From: JAMCXS01 sp964459065
GTDB taxonomy: Bacteria > Acidobacteriota > Terriglobia > UBA7540
Direction of reading: 5' to 3'
Length of the DNA: 20,930 bases
NCBI GenBank assembly: GCA_964459065.1
Contig: CAYWMN010000040.1
Location: forward strand, 1-20,930
Both the position numbers and the translations under genes were made by a program. The notes beneath the pieces were generated by a model. It was not told the origin of the DNA. It saw only the letters and a program-made list of their open reading frames with translations, and did no database searches. Of the stretch, positions 8,401 to 17,000 are shown in pieces; position 1 is the stretch's first letter, and each line of letters starts with the position of its first letter.

Positions 8401-11400
8401 CAAAATCGAACCAGAATTTTCTTTTTGGGGAGTATGCGCACCGGGCCGATCAGCCCCGAAGGCGGCAGGGGATGAAAGCCCTTTTCGCGATGTTCCCATT
8501 CTGCAGTTCCCTGGTGATAGATTTCGACCGTCGGTCCGTAGTGAGGAACCAACTCCGCCGGGACCTCCGGCAGCTTTTTCATCGCTGCGACGGAGTTGAT
8601 CAGCGTGTTGGTCACCAGAATCTCAAGATGATTGCTGCCACTCTGCAACGCCTTGGTCACATCCAGCCGGTAGGGATGCATCCAGGCCACTCCCACCATC
8701 TTGCCGTTCAAGGTTACCTCGGCAATATTCCCCACCTTCCCCAGGTCCAGCACCGCTTCCAATTCCTCGCTCACATACCGGCCCGGGACCTGGAAATCCA
8801 ACTCGTAGCGTCCCGTCCCTGAAAAGTGCTGGGTCCGCCGGTCCTCGGTCCATGACTGTAGCTGCGAGACTTGTTTTTCCACCCTCGCAAAGGCATGGCC
8901 CTCCAGCACCATCTGCCAGGCGCCGGTGACCGACAGCGGTTCCGGCAAGCCGGAGACGGTCGCCTGGGCCTTCCGGCTCCGCCCCCTTTCTCTCACCGCC
9001 ACCCGAACCTCACCGTTGTTGCCGGCGATTCCCTTCACTTCGTGATCATTCAACTCCCGCACTTCTTCCAGGCTGCTCTCGCTAAGGTGCAGGGACGGTT
9101 CCCGGGAGCGGAAGATGAAAAGGGTCGAAGCAAAAGCTTCCAGGTGGATGGGGATCTCGACTCCCGCAGCGTGTGCCTGATAGACAAAAACCGGACTGAT
9201 CCGGCCCGTCATCGGGTCCCACTGTTCGGGCGTCTTTCCCGGAACCCGAAAGGTTACGCTGGTGTGGCTCGCCTCCGGCTGCAGATTGGTCACGAAATAA
9301 ATGTCGTCCTGCCCGAGTCGTCGATGCAGAAACGTCAGTCCGTTGCTCTGCCGGTTTCCTGCCAGCGCAAAGTCCGGCGCCAGATGCTCTCGCAACGCTC
9401 CAAGCAGCGCCTGCTGGGGCGGCGTGAGTGGAGGAGTCGGCTTGTAGGGTTTCGGGAAAGGAGTCATTTCCTCATGAGCCTCCCGGTAGTCAGGAATCTT
9501 GTAACCGGCAAGGTAATAGGTGCGGCCGCCGCCCGGATGAGTTTTCCCCTTGCCATCCGGCCCGAACAACTCGCTGACAATCTTTTTGACGCGCGCGTCG
9601 TCCTGCGCAGCATCCTTGAGCCCCACCGAGGTCGAGGGTAGTTCGTCCAGAGCAATCACCACCCCGCCGCCCAGCACGAACTGCCGGATAAACTCCAGGG
9701 TGGCTACCGGCACCGCCGTCGTCCGGGGCATGATCAGAAAACGGTACCTGAGATCCCGCACCTTGATGTGCCCCTTCGCCACCTGGGAGCGGTTTTGAAG
9801 AACATCGTCGTTCACCGGATCGAAATCGTAGCCATTCGCGACCAGGGTCTTTCCCAGGTTACCGAATGGCACGACCCGCCGATTGTTGCCAAACAGCACG
9901 TTTTGGGTCCACACCGTTGATTGCGGCGAGTAGATCAGGACGTCTCCGGCGAACTCCCCCTGCCGCAGGAGAAAGCAACAGCGGCTCACGTAGTCCGTCA
10001 GATGGTGGTAGTACTTCCACCAGACGTTCCAGTGGCTGATCCGGTTGGCCCAAGGCATGTCGCGCGACGGCGCCACATGCATCTCCGGAGAATAGATGTA
10101 CCCGTGGTTATAGAATTGGGTTACGCCGTCGCGAAGGAAAGCATCCGTCGCGCCCTTCAATTGTTCCAGCGTTGTTCGGTACCGATTCAGGTGAAGGAAT
10201 GTGTAGGCCTCCGCGGAGATAATCCTGTGACCATACAGATGTCCGCCGGCGGCAACCTGCTTCCGCGGGTTCAGTTCCACTGCAAAACGGTCGGTGGTCA
10301 CTTCCATCTCCGGACGCGGGGTTAGGCCAGCTCCCTGGATGACCTCATTCGTGAATCGAAAATAGGGTTGAATGCGCGCCTGCACGTTGTGCTTGCCGCA
10401 CCAGTTGATGAAGGGCAGAAACGCCGCATCCAGCCCCAGCCAGCCGAGAAAATCATTCACGTCGTAGCGAACCTTGGGGGTCAGCTCCCCGATATTCCAC
10501 CACACGGCGGGCAGGTAGCGCGTGAGATCGTAACCCTTGTAGGCCTTGAATTCGTCCAGAGCTGCATTGCTCCAGTGAATGGTGTCTGGAAGAACCATGA
10601 TCTCAAAACTGTCGCAGAAAAAAGAGTCCAGCGTCTTGCCAAACTGCTCGCCGAACGCCTGATAAAAAGTGCCTCCCAGGTATTCGCAGTAATTCCGCAC
10701 GGCTTCCTTGCTGAAGTGGTCCACAACCCACTGCCGGCGGGGGAAATTCTCTGTCGTCGCGTTCTGCTCTCCGGTGTACTTCAGACGGAAGACCATCAGC
10801 CGCCACTCGCCTGAGGGGATTTGCCAATGCAACTGGCCTTTCTCAACCTGGCTGGTCAAGTCCACCAGCGAAGCCCCGTCCAGACCGTTACCCGAAACCT
10901 TGCCGGCAACCACGGCCACAATCTGATTTTCGTCCGGTGCGTCAGAGCGAAAAACCGGAGCTCGAGGTGGAAGCTGGTACTCCGGCAAGGCCTGATTGAA
11001 GCTCCCCGGCCCGCTGACGTCGACCGAAGCCTGGGTCAATACCTTGCTACGCTGGGTCGGAGGCACCCAGAAGCCTCCAAATTTCCACCCCGATCCAAAA
11101 GTGATCGCCACTTCCATGTCACGCCGTTCGGCTTCCTCAATGGCGTATTTCACCATCTCGACGAATTCCGGCGAGAGATAGGAAATATTCCCCTTGGCGT
11201 ACATCCTCCAGGGACTCATGATTTCCACGCCGCCCATCCCTTGCTGGTGCATCTGATTCAGCTCCCAGGCAATGCCGTCGCGGGTCACCGCGTTGCCAGG
11301 CCACCACCACCGCGTGTGCGGCCGGTAAGTATGGGCCGGATTCAGCCAATCCGCGATCAGCTCCGAGGACAAACTCGAAAACGCCGCCGTGCTCCCGGGA

Positions 11401-11546
11401 GCCACAACGCGCCCGCTTTGCCCCAGGGCCTGAGTGGGCAGGCTGCTAGCTAAACCTGCAGCGCCTGTAACCTTGGCAACCTCCAGAAAAAACTCCCGGC
11501 GCGTTGGTTGACTCTTGTCTTTTCCCTCTTTTCGTAAATCATCCAT
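8400..11546 (-). CDS. GH106 alpha-L-rhamnosidase-type glycoside hydrolase, Tat-exported
   Basis: A GH106-type enzyme, expected to remove terminal alpha-L-rhamnose by inversion. The start is taken at the ATG at 11546 because AAAGGGGG lies 9 bases upstream and the Tat motif TRREFFLEVAKVTG (RR at 16-17) follows; an upstream in-frame ATG at 11720 would bury the signal. This gives 1048 residues. The family hallmark RWWWPGNAVTRDGI (Arg79 onward) and MGGVEIMSPW open the catalytic region. CDSFE (Glu315) and ISAEAYTF (Glu446) are the conserved acidic motifs I would test first. A GATase-like segment follows (RYRFLIMPRTTAV, FVLGGGVVIALDELP), and the C-terminus is a jelly-roll module (YELDFQVPGRY, AEVTLNGKMVGVAW). 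The Q-x-E-A-Y-G block seen in many members is not evident; IQPYFRFTNEVIQ stands near its place. Convergent with the gene at 6236 and divergent from GH20. Confidence 0.88.
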   Translation of the reverse strand: MDDLRKEGKDKSQPTRREFFLEVAKVTGAAGLASSLPTQALGQSGRVVAPGSTAAFSSLSSELIADWLNPAHTYRPHTRWWWPGNAVTRDGIAWELNQMHQQGMGGVEIMSPWRMYAKGNISYLSPEFVEMVKYAIEEAERRDMEVAITFGSGWKFGGFWVPPTQRSKVLTQASVDVSGPGSFNQALPEYQLPPRAPVFRSDAPDENQIVAVVAGKVSGNGLDGASLVDLTSQVEKGQLHWQIPSGEWRLMVFRLKYTGEQNATTENFPRRQWVVDHFSKEAVRNYCEYLGGTFYQAFGEQFGKTLDSFFCDSFEIMVLPDTIHWSNAALDEFKAYKGYDLTRYLPAVWWNIGELTPKVRYDVNDFLGWLGLDAAFLPFINWCGKHNVQARIQPYFRFTNEVIQGAGLTPRPEMEVTTDRFAVELNPRKQVAAGGHLYGHRIISAEAYTFLHLNRYRTTLEQLKGATDAFLRDGVTQFYNHGYIYSPEMHVAPSRDMPWANRISHWNVWWKYYHHLTDYVSRCCFLLRQGEFAGDVLIYSPQSTVWTQNVLFGNNRRVVPFGNLGKTLVANGYDFDPVNDDVLQNRSQVAKGHIKVRDLRYRFLIMPRTTAVPVATLEFIRQFVLGGGVVIALDELPSTSVGLKDAAQDDARVKKIVSELFGPDGKGKTHPGGGRTYYLAGYKIPDYREAHEEMTPFPKPYKPTPPLTPPQQALLGALREHLAPDFALAGNRQSNGLTFLHRRLGQDDIYFVTNLQPEASHTSVTFRVPGKTPEQWDPMTGRISPVFVYQAHAAGVEIPIHLEAFASTLFIFRSREPSLHLSESSLEEVRELNDHEVKGIAGNNGEVRVAVRERGRSRKAQATVSGLPEPLSVTGAWQMVLEGHAFARVEKQVSQLQSWTEDRRTQHFSGTGRYELDFQVPGRYVSEELEAVLDLGKVGNIAEVTLNGKMVGVAWMHPYRLDVTKALQSGSNHLEILVTNTLINSVAAMKKLPEVPAELVPHYGPTVEIYHQGTAEWEHREKGFHPLPPSGLIGPVRILPKKKILVRF

Positions 11547-11555
11547 TCGTCGCTG

Positions 11556-11563
11556 CCCCCTTT
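11556..11563 (-). promoter_or_regulatory. Shine-Dalgarno sequence that sets the GH106 start
   Basis: Read on the - strand, AAAGGGGG ends 9 bases before the ATG at 11546. It supports that start over the in-frame ATG at 11720, which would add 58 residues ahead of the Tat signal. Confidence 0.55.
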
Positions 11564-11607
11564 CGGGAATTTTAGCGTTGAGCGGCTTCCCCCGCGTACG
11601 GTGCAAA

Positions 11608-11616
11608 ACTATAGCA
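11608..11616 (-). promoter_or_regulatory. Candidate extended -10 promoter for GH106
   Basis: On the - strand the sequence reads TGCTATAGT, matching the extended -10 pattern TGnTATAAT at all but one base. It lies about 60 bases upstream of the GH106 ATG. Arms GCACG (11614-11618) and CGTGC (11630-11634) form a small inverted repeat just upstream, where a regulator could bind. There is no convincing -35, which extended -10 promoters do not need. Confidence 0.35.
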
Positions 11617-11638
11617 CGACCCACGGGAGCGTGCGGCT

Positions 11639-11962
11639 TCAAATGGTTCCCAGTACTTCGTTGCTGATGGATGCATATCCGTATTTTGTTTTCGCCGGCG
11701 GTCCTTCGCGTTTGGCACACTGGAAGGTAACAGTTTGCGGATTGGAGGTGGCGATAAACATATCGGCGAGCTGCCGGAGTTGGTAAACGTCGGTGAAACT
11801 AAGCCCGTGCAGCACTTTTCGAGCCAAGAGAATGAACCCGATGTCTATTGACTTGAACCACAAGCCATGGGCATCTGCGCTTTGCCCGTGCTTCCGCACA
11901 TCAGATATCTTAAACTGATGTCGCGCGACGCCGGACAGGCGACTACAGGAGAAAACTTTCAT
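11639..11962 (-). CDS. Doubtful small ORF, product unknown
   Basis: This 107-codon frame lies between the divergent GH106 and GH20 genes, in the same direction as GH106 and ending 92 bp before it. I do not recognise the product. Its second half (SFTDVYQLRQLADMFIATSN) uses codons with a coding-like third position, and residues vary as in a real protein rather than being Arg/Pro-rich like most antisense shadows here. Against it: no clear ribosome-binding site before the ATG, the start overlaps the GH20 start on the other strand, and the region should hold promoters. It may be the decayed 3' end of a former gene, or chance. If real, a later start such as the internal GTG in KVLHG is possible. 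Confidence 0.25.
   Translation of the reverse strand: MKVFSCSRLSGVARHQFKISDVRKHGQSADAHGLWFKSIDIGFILLARKVLHGLSFTDVYQLRQLADMFIATSNPQTVTFQCAKREGPPAKTKYGYASISNEVLGTI
11898..11921. repeat. Inverted repeat upstream of GH20, possible operator
   Basis: Arms ACATCAG (11898-11904) and CTGATGT (11915-11921) are exact reverse complements separated by 10 A/T-rich bases. The element ends 39 bases before the GH20 ATG, where a repressor or an RNA hairpin would act. No regulator gene is in the window to pair with it. Confidence 0.4.
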
Positions 11963-13934
11963 GGACTATTCCAGCCTCATCAAGCATTTGTTTGCTGCCG
12001 CCTGCTGTCTTGTATGTCTCTGCGTTCCGGGACTCGGTCATGGGAAACCCTCCCCGGAACTCGCCATTATTCCCAAGCCCGCCAAGATGGAGATTCGCGC
12101 CGGCACGTTTGAGTTCGGCCCAGGAACTCAAATTGATCTGGAAACCAACGGCAGCGGTGTTCGCTGGGTAGCAGAATATCTCTCCAGGCTGCTCTCCAAG
12201 CCGTTGGGACACAAGGTTCCCATCCGCGCAACCTCCGCTGCGACCCGGCAGCGTGGTGCAGTTGTCCTCTCGCTCCAAGCCCTTCCTGCGCTCGGCTCCG
12301 AGGGTTATGTGATAAGTGTTTCGCCAGACGCCATCGAGATCCGTGCGCCCCAAATTGCGGGATTGTTTTACGGTGTCCAAACCCTGCGCCAGATGCTCCC
12401 GCCTGAAATTGAATCCGGGGTGCGAATCAAGCAGCCTTTGAAGGTCCAATGCGTGCACATTCAGGACCGCCCGCGTTTTGTTTGGCGGGGCCTGATGCTG
12501 GATTGCAGCCGCACGTTCATCAGCATGGCTTATCTTCGGAAGACAGTTGATCGCATGGCGCTTTACAAAATGAATGTGCTGCACCTGCACTTAACGGACG
12601 ACCAGGGCTGGCGGCTGCAAATCAAAAATTACCCGAGGCTGACGACGGTGGGCGCCCATTTCGCAAAGCGTTTCGGCGGTGGGGGCGGTTTTTACACGCA
12701 GCAACAGATGCGCGGCCTCGTTGCGTACGCGAAGAAGCGGAACGTCACCATCGTGCCCGAAATCGAGATGCCCGGCCACTCCGAAGAGGTGCTGGCCGCC
12801 TATCCGGAACTGGCCTGTCCTCTGCCTGAGAAGGCAGCCTTCGAAGTGATTCCTTTGGGGGAACATCCTTTGCAGGACCATTTGAGGCAGCCCTTGTGCG
12901 TTTGCAACAACAAGGTGTTCGAGATGTATCGCAGCATACTCTCACAGGTCATCGCCCTGTTTCCATCCGAGTATATTCATATCGGCGGGGATGAGGTTTC
13001 CAAGACGGCGTGGGAGCAGTCCCCGCTCTGTCAGGCCTACATGAAAGCCCAAGGGCTGAAGGATGCCGCCGAACTCCAGAGTTATTTTCTGAAGCGCATC
13101 AGCAAGGTGATTCGGTCCAGAGGGCGTCGCATGGCCGGATGGGAAGACATCATCGAGGGCGGCTTGCCGCCCGGCGCGGTCGTGCAGTCCTGGCGGGGTA
13201 TCCAAGTCGGACTGGCTGCCGCCAAACTGGGACATGACGTCGTGATGTCCCCCCGGGACTACACCTATATTCGATTCACCTATCGCCGTCTGCCGACGCA
13301 GAAGGTCTATTCTTACAATCCGGCAGAGGGGTTCACCCCGGCAATGGCCAGGCACATTCTCGGAGTGGAGGGCTGCATGTGGACCCAGATCGCGATCACG
13401 CCAAGAGCGATTGACTTCCAGCTCTACCCCCATCTGCTGGCGCTCGCCGAGACCGGCTGGTCGCCCCAACAAGGCCGAAAATGGACCGATTTTAAGGCTC
13501 GCCTCATTCGTCAATTTCCCCGCCTCCAAAGACTCGGGGTCACCTACTATGACTCGCGGATCAGCGGCACAAAGGTTGGCGCGTGGCAGGCGTCTGATTT
13601 GGTGGGTGACACGCCGCATGTGTTGAACTGGGACATTAGTTCCTTGGTCGGCGAAACGGGAGACGTTGAGGTCCGCGTGCGTTGGGAAAGCGGTCTGCAT
13701 TCTGTCTACGTGCGGTCGGTTGAAATGCTCGAAAACGGCAGCAAGATCAGCCACGCCGTATTTTCACCCGTGCCCGTGGATAAGGCTAACGATGTGGAGG
13801 TGGGCTGGCTTTCCCCCGGCAAACGACGCCCCGGCAGCCGCTACACTCTGCGGGTGACTCTCGAAGGCACAAAGAAAGGAGCATCCTCGGGCAGCGTGTG
13901 GATCGTGGAGCCTTCCAGCTCAATCAAGCACTGA
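11961..13934 (+). CDS. GH20 beta-N-acetylhexosaminidase, secreted
   Basis: A GH20 exo-enzyme that removes terminal beta-linked GlcNAc or GalNAc by substrate-assisted catalysis, 657 residues. AGGAGA lies 8 bases before the ATG. The N-terminus has a Sec-type signal (hydrophobic residues about 9-25, HLFAAACCLVCLCVPGLG), unlike the Tat signals of most neighbours. Residues about 35-160 form the GH20b-type alpha/beta domain (IIPKPAKMEIRAGTF, FYGVQTLRQML). The barrel starts at RPRFVWRGLMLDCSR (about 170) and carries NVLHLHLTDDQGWR, VPEIEMPGHS and YIHIGGDEVSKTAW, with the catalytic Asp344-Glu345 pair, then AGWEDII and GCMWTQ. From about 530 a C-terminal beta-sandwich (VLNWDISSLVG, EVRVRWESG) is added. 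An inverted repeat precedes the gene; the DUF6067-like gene follows after 162 bp. Family call very secure. Confidence 0.95.
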   Translation: MDYSSLIKHLFAAACCLVCLCVPGLGHGKPSPELAIIPKPAKMEIRAGTFEFGPGTQIDLETNGSGVRWVAEYLSRLLSKPLGHKVPIRATSAATRQRGAVVLSLQALPALGSEGYVISVSPDAIEIRAPQIAGLFYGVQTLRQMLPPEIESGVRIKQPLKVQCVHIQDRPRFVWRGLMLDCSRTFISMAYLRKTVDRMALYKMNVLHLHLTDDQGWRLQIKNYPRLTTVGAHFAKRFGGGGGFYTQQQMRGLVAYAKKRNVTIVPEIEMPGHSEEVLAAYPELACPLPEKAAFEVIPLGEHPLQDHLRQPLCVCNNKVFEMYRSILSQVIALFPSEYIHIGGDEVSKTAWEQSPLCQAYMKAQGLKDAAELQSYFLKRISKVIRSRGRRMAGWEDIIEGGLPPGAVVQSWRGIQVGLAAAKLGHDVVMSPRDYTYIRFTYRRLPTQKVYSYNPAEGFTPAMARHILGVEGCMWTQIAITPRAIDFQLYPHLLALAETGWSPQQGRKWTDFKARLIRQFPRLQRLGVTYYDSRISGTKVGAWQASDLVGDTPHVLNWDISSLVGETGDVEVRVRWESGLHSVYVRSVEMLENGSKISHAVFSPVPVDKANDVEVGWLSPGKRRPGSRYTLRVTLEGTKKGASSGSVWIVEPSSSIKH

Positions 13935-14045
13935 CCTCCGATGCACCACCCGCCTTGAGGAGGAGCTGCGCAGCATCCTTACAGCAGTTGTGCTACTCTT
14001 CCCGTTTGTTGGCCTGCCCAACGCGACCGCGGGCGCAGACACTAC

Positions 14046-14061
14046 AATGCAAGTTTGCATT
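14046..14061. promoter_or_regulatory. Perfect 16-bp palindrome, candidate operator
   Basis: AATGCAAGTTTGCATT has exact 7-base arms (AATGCAA and TTGCATT) around a GT centre. It lies 35 bases upstream of the ATG at 14097 in the 162-bp spacer after GH20. Size and symmetry suit a dimeric helix-turn-helix repressor of the GntR or LacI kind. The binding protein is unknown. Confidence 0.45.
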
Positions 14062-14096
14062 TGAGCCGCAAGATAGGCCATTGACAGGGAGGCAAG

Positions 14097-17000
14097 ATGT
14101 CCAGGAAACGGGAAGCGCTCTGCAGTCCTGAAAAGTTCTGGAAAACCCTTCTCAGCCGCCGCGATTTTGCCAAGCTGACGCTGGGCGCAATCGGCGTGGC
14201 CGAGGCCGGGCGGCTGGCGCTGGCTGCGCAATCGGACGCCGCGGCGCAGGGCCTCGCGCTGCCGCAGGCCCGTTATGGAATTGGACCCTGCTGGCCCCGT
14301 GAACTGGGCGACGTCCGGGCTGAAGTGCGGGTAACCGGCAAGGCGGACGCGGTTCGGGTGCGCATCCCGTGGCGGCGCCGCGACCTCGACCCGCAGGCCA
14401 AGGCCGTGATCGTCGTGGATGCCAAAACCGGCAAAACCCTCGCGAACGTGGCGGAAATCTCGATCGACCGTGAATTCGGCGACCTGGCGTTCCAGCCGGA
14501 AACGGCGCCGGGAAATTACTTCCTCTATTATTTGCCCTACCACGCGGATACCGCTCCCTCGCGTTATTCCATTACTTATATTTCTCCGAAACAGACGGCG
14601 GATGCGGCCTGGCTTGCGCGGCACGGACTGGGGGCGGAAGCTTCTGCCGAACGAGGGCGGCGCCGCCTGCCCGAAGCCAAGGTGCTTGAAATCCAGGCTC
14701 GCAGCGACTTTGACCGTTTTGATCCCATGGAAGTGGTCGCCACACGAGAGGAGACTCGCAATCTGGTGAGCCGTTACCCGGGCCGGACCTACCTGACTTT
14801 TCCCGAAGCGCGCCAAGTCCCCATCCGGATGAGCGAGGACCTGCCGCTGCGATGGATTGAAAAAGGACCGGCCACCAGGTTCGACGGTGCGGCCGACCGG
14901 GGAGAATTTTACGTTTTTCAAGTGGGCATCTACGCCTGCGGGGCGGCGATCCCAAACCTCTCGGTGCGGTACGGGGATTTATCATCCGAGCGCGGTGGCA
15001 GAATTCCGCGAACGGCGCTGCGGTGTTTCAATCTGGCCGGAACCGACTGGGTTGGGCGCCCCTTCCGCAAGACCTTTCGAGTTGCGCGGGGCGGCGTACG
15101 GGCGCTCTGGTTTGGAATCCAGATTCCCAGGGATGCCACGCCCGGCAGCTACCACGGCACGCTGGTTCTCAGGCCCGAAGGAGCGGAAGAAACTTCCATC
15201 CGGCTGAGCCTCGCAGTCTCCGGGCGGGTACTTGAAGACGCCGGGGACGCCGATCTGTGGCGGCAGGCGCGCCTGAGGTGGCTCGATTCCACAATCGGCC
15301 TCGACGATAAGGTTACAAAACCCTTCACGCCGCTGAAGGTGCAGGGACCGACGGTGCATTGCCTTGGGCGGGAAGTTCGATTTGCCGCGAGCGGCTTTCC
15401 GGAAAGCATTCGGAGCAACGGCCTTGAAATCCTGGCCGCACCCGTTTCGCTGGTGGTGGAGACGGCGGCAGGAAAAACGCGCTGGAGCGAAGGCCGGACG
15501 GACGTTCGCCGCCCGGGGCCCGGCTCTGTGATCCGCGAGACCAACCTGACGGCCGGCGGCCTGAGCCTCGATTGCCGGGCGCGCATGGAATTTGACGGAT
15601 ACATCGGCTACCGCGTCCGGCTGAAGGCCAACGCAAAGACCTCTGTGCGCGACATCCGCCTTGAGCTTCCCCTGCGCAGGGAGATCGCCACCTACATGAT
15701 GGGCCTGGGGCGCAAAGGCGGCTACCGCCCGAAGGCGTGGAAGTGGGTGTGGGACATCAACCGGGCCAACAACGAAGTCTGGGTGGGAGAAGTGAAGGCG
15801 GGGCTCCAGCTCCAACTGAAGGGAACGAAAGACGTCTGGAACATGTTCGACCTGAAAGCCGAGGGAATTCCGAAAGCCTGGGGCAACCAGGGGAAGGGCT
15901 GTTGCACGGTCACCGAAGAAGCCGGGCGGGTGATGGTCCGCGCCACGAGCGGCGAGCGCACGCTTGAGGCGGGCGAACAGTTGTGGTTCAACTTTGCGCT
16001 GGTAGTGACACCCGCAAAGCCGCTTAATCCGGACCACTGGGGCCAGCGCTACTACCAGCAGGGATATCCCGAGCCGGGCGCGGTTCCGGTGGAGCAACTG
16101 GTGCGCTCCGGGGCGACCATCGTCAACATCCATCAGGGGAACGAACTCAATCCGTACATCAACTATCCCTTTCTGACGGTGGAGCAACTTGCCAGCTACG
16201 TGAATGAAGTGCACGCTGCCGGGATGAAGGCCAAGATTTACTACACCGTGCGCGAACTGAGCAACCGCGTGGCCGAGATATGGGCCCTGCGAAGCCTGGA
16301 CCATGAAATCTTTATAGACGGGCCGGGCGGCGGAGGTTCGTGGCTTCGCGAGCACCTTGTCTCGCACTACGCGCCGGGCTGGCACCAGACGCTTGCGAAC
16401 GGCGAGGTGGACGAGGCGATTCTTCAGACGGGCCTTTCCCGCTGGCACAATTATTACCTTGAAGGGCTGGCTTATCTGCTGCGGAAGGCCGAGATTGACG
16501 GCTTGTACCTGGACGGCATCGGCTACAATCGCGAAGTCATGAAGCGGGTGCGGAAAGTTCTCGACCGCAATCGCGAGGGCAGCCTGATCGATTTCCATTC
16601 GGGGAATGAATTTAGTTACCGCGATCTTCGAATCAGCCCCGCGAACAAGTACATGGAGCATTTCCCGTATATCGACAGCCTGTGGTTCGGTGAAGGATAC
16701 AACTACGACGAATCGCCGGATTACTGGCTGGTAGAGGTTTCCGGGCTGCCCTTCGGGCTGTTCAGTGACATGCTCCAGGGAGGCGGAAATCCCTGGCGCG
16801 GGATGATCTACGGTATGGCCACGCGGCACTTTGGCAGCCACGATCCGAGCCACATCTGGAATCTGTGGAGCAGTTTCGGGATTCAGGACGCGGCGATGAT
16901 CGGCTACTGGGATCCCTCCTGCCCGGTCAGGACGGGCCGCAAGGACGTGCTCGCGACCGTCTACCAAAAAAAAGGCAGCGCGCTCATCTCGCTGGCAAGC

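Larger units (their letters stand above)
11547..11960. other. Divergent intergenic region between GH106 and GH20
   Basis: This 414-bp spacer must carry the start signals of two divergent genes. Visible in it are the ribosome-binding sites of both genes (AGGAGA at 11947-11952 serves GH20), an extended -10 on the - strand, a 7-bp inverted repeat close to GH20, and a doubtful small ORF on the - strand. A TTGACT at 11848-11853 could be a -35 for GH20, but no good -10 stands at the right distance. Confidence 0.6.

Noticed and set aside
8871..9641. 256-codon open frame on the + strand
   Set aside because: It is fully antisense to the GH106 gene, whose family motifs leave no doubt about the real frame.
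12942..13754. 270-codon open frame on the - strand
   Set aside because: It is antisense to the GH20 catalytic domain.
14982..16967. 661-codon open frame on the - strand
   Set aside because: It is antisense to the DUF6067-like gene and reflects high GC at third codon positions; no motif, no ribosome-binding site and Arg/Pro/His-rich composition.
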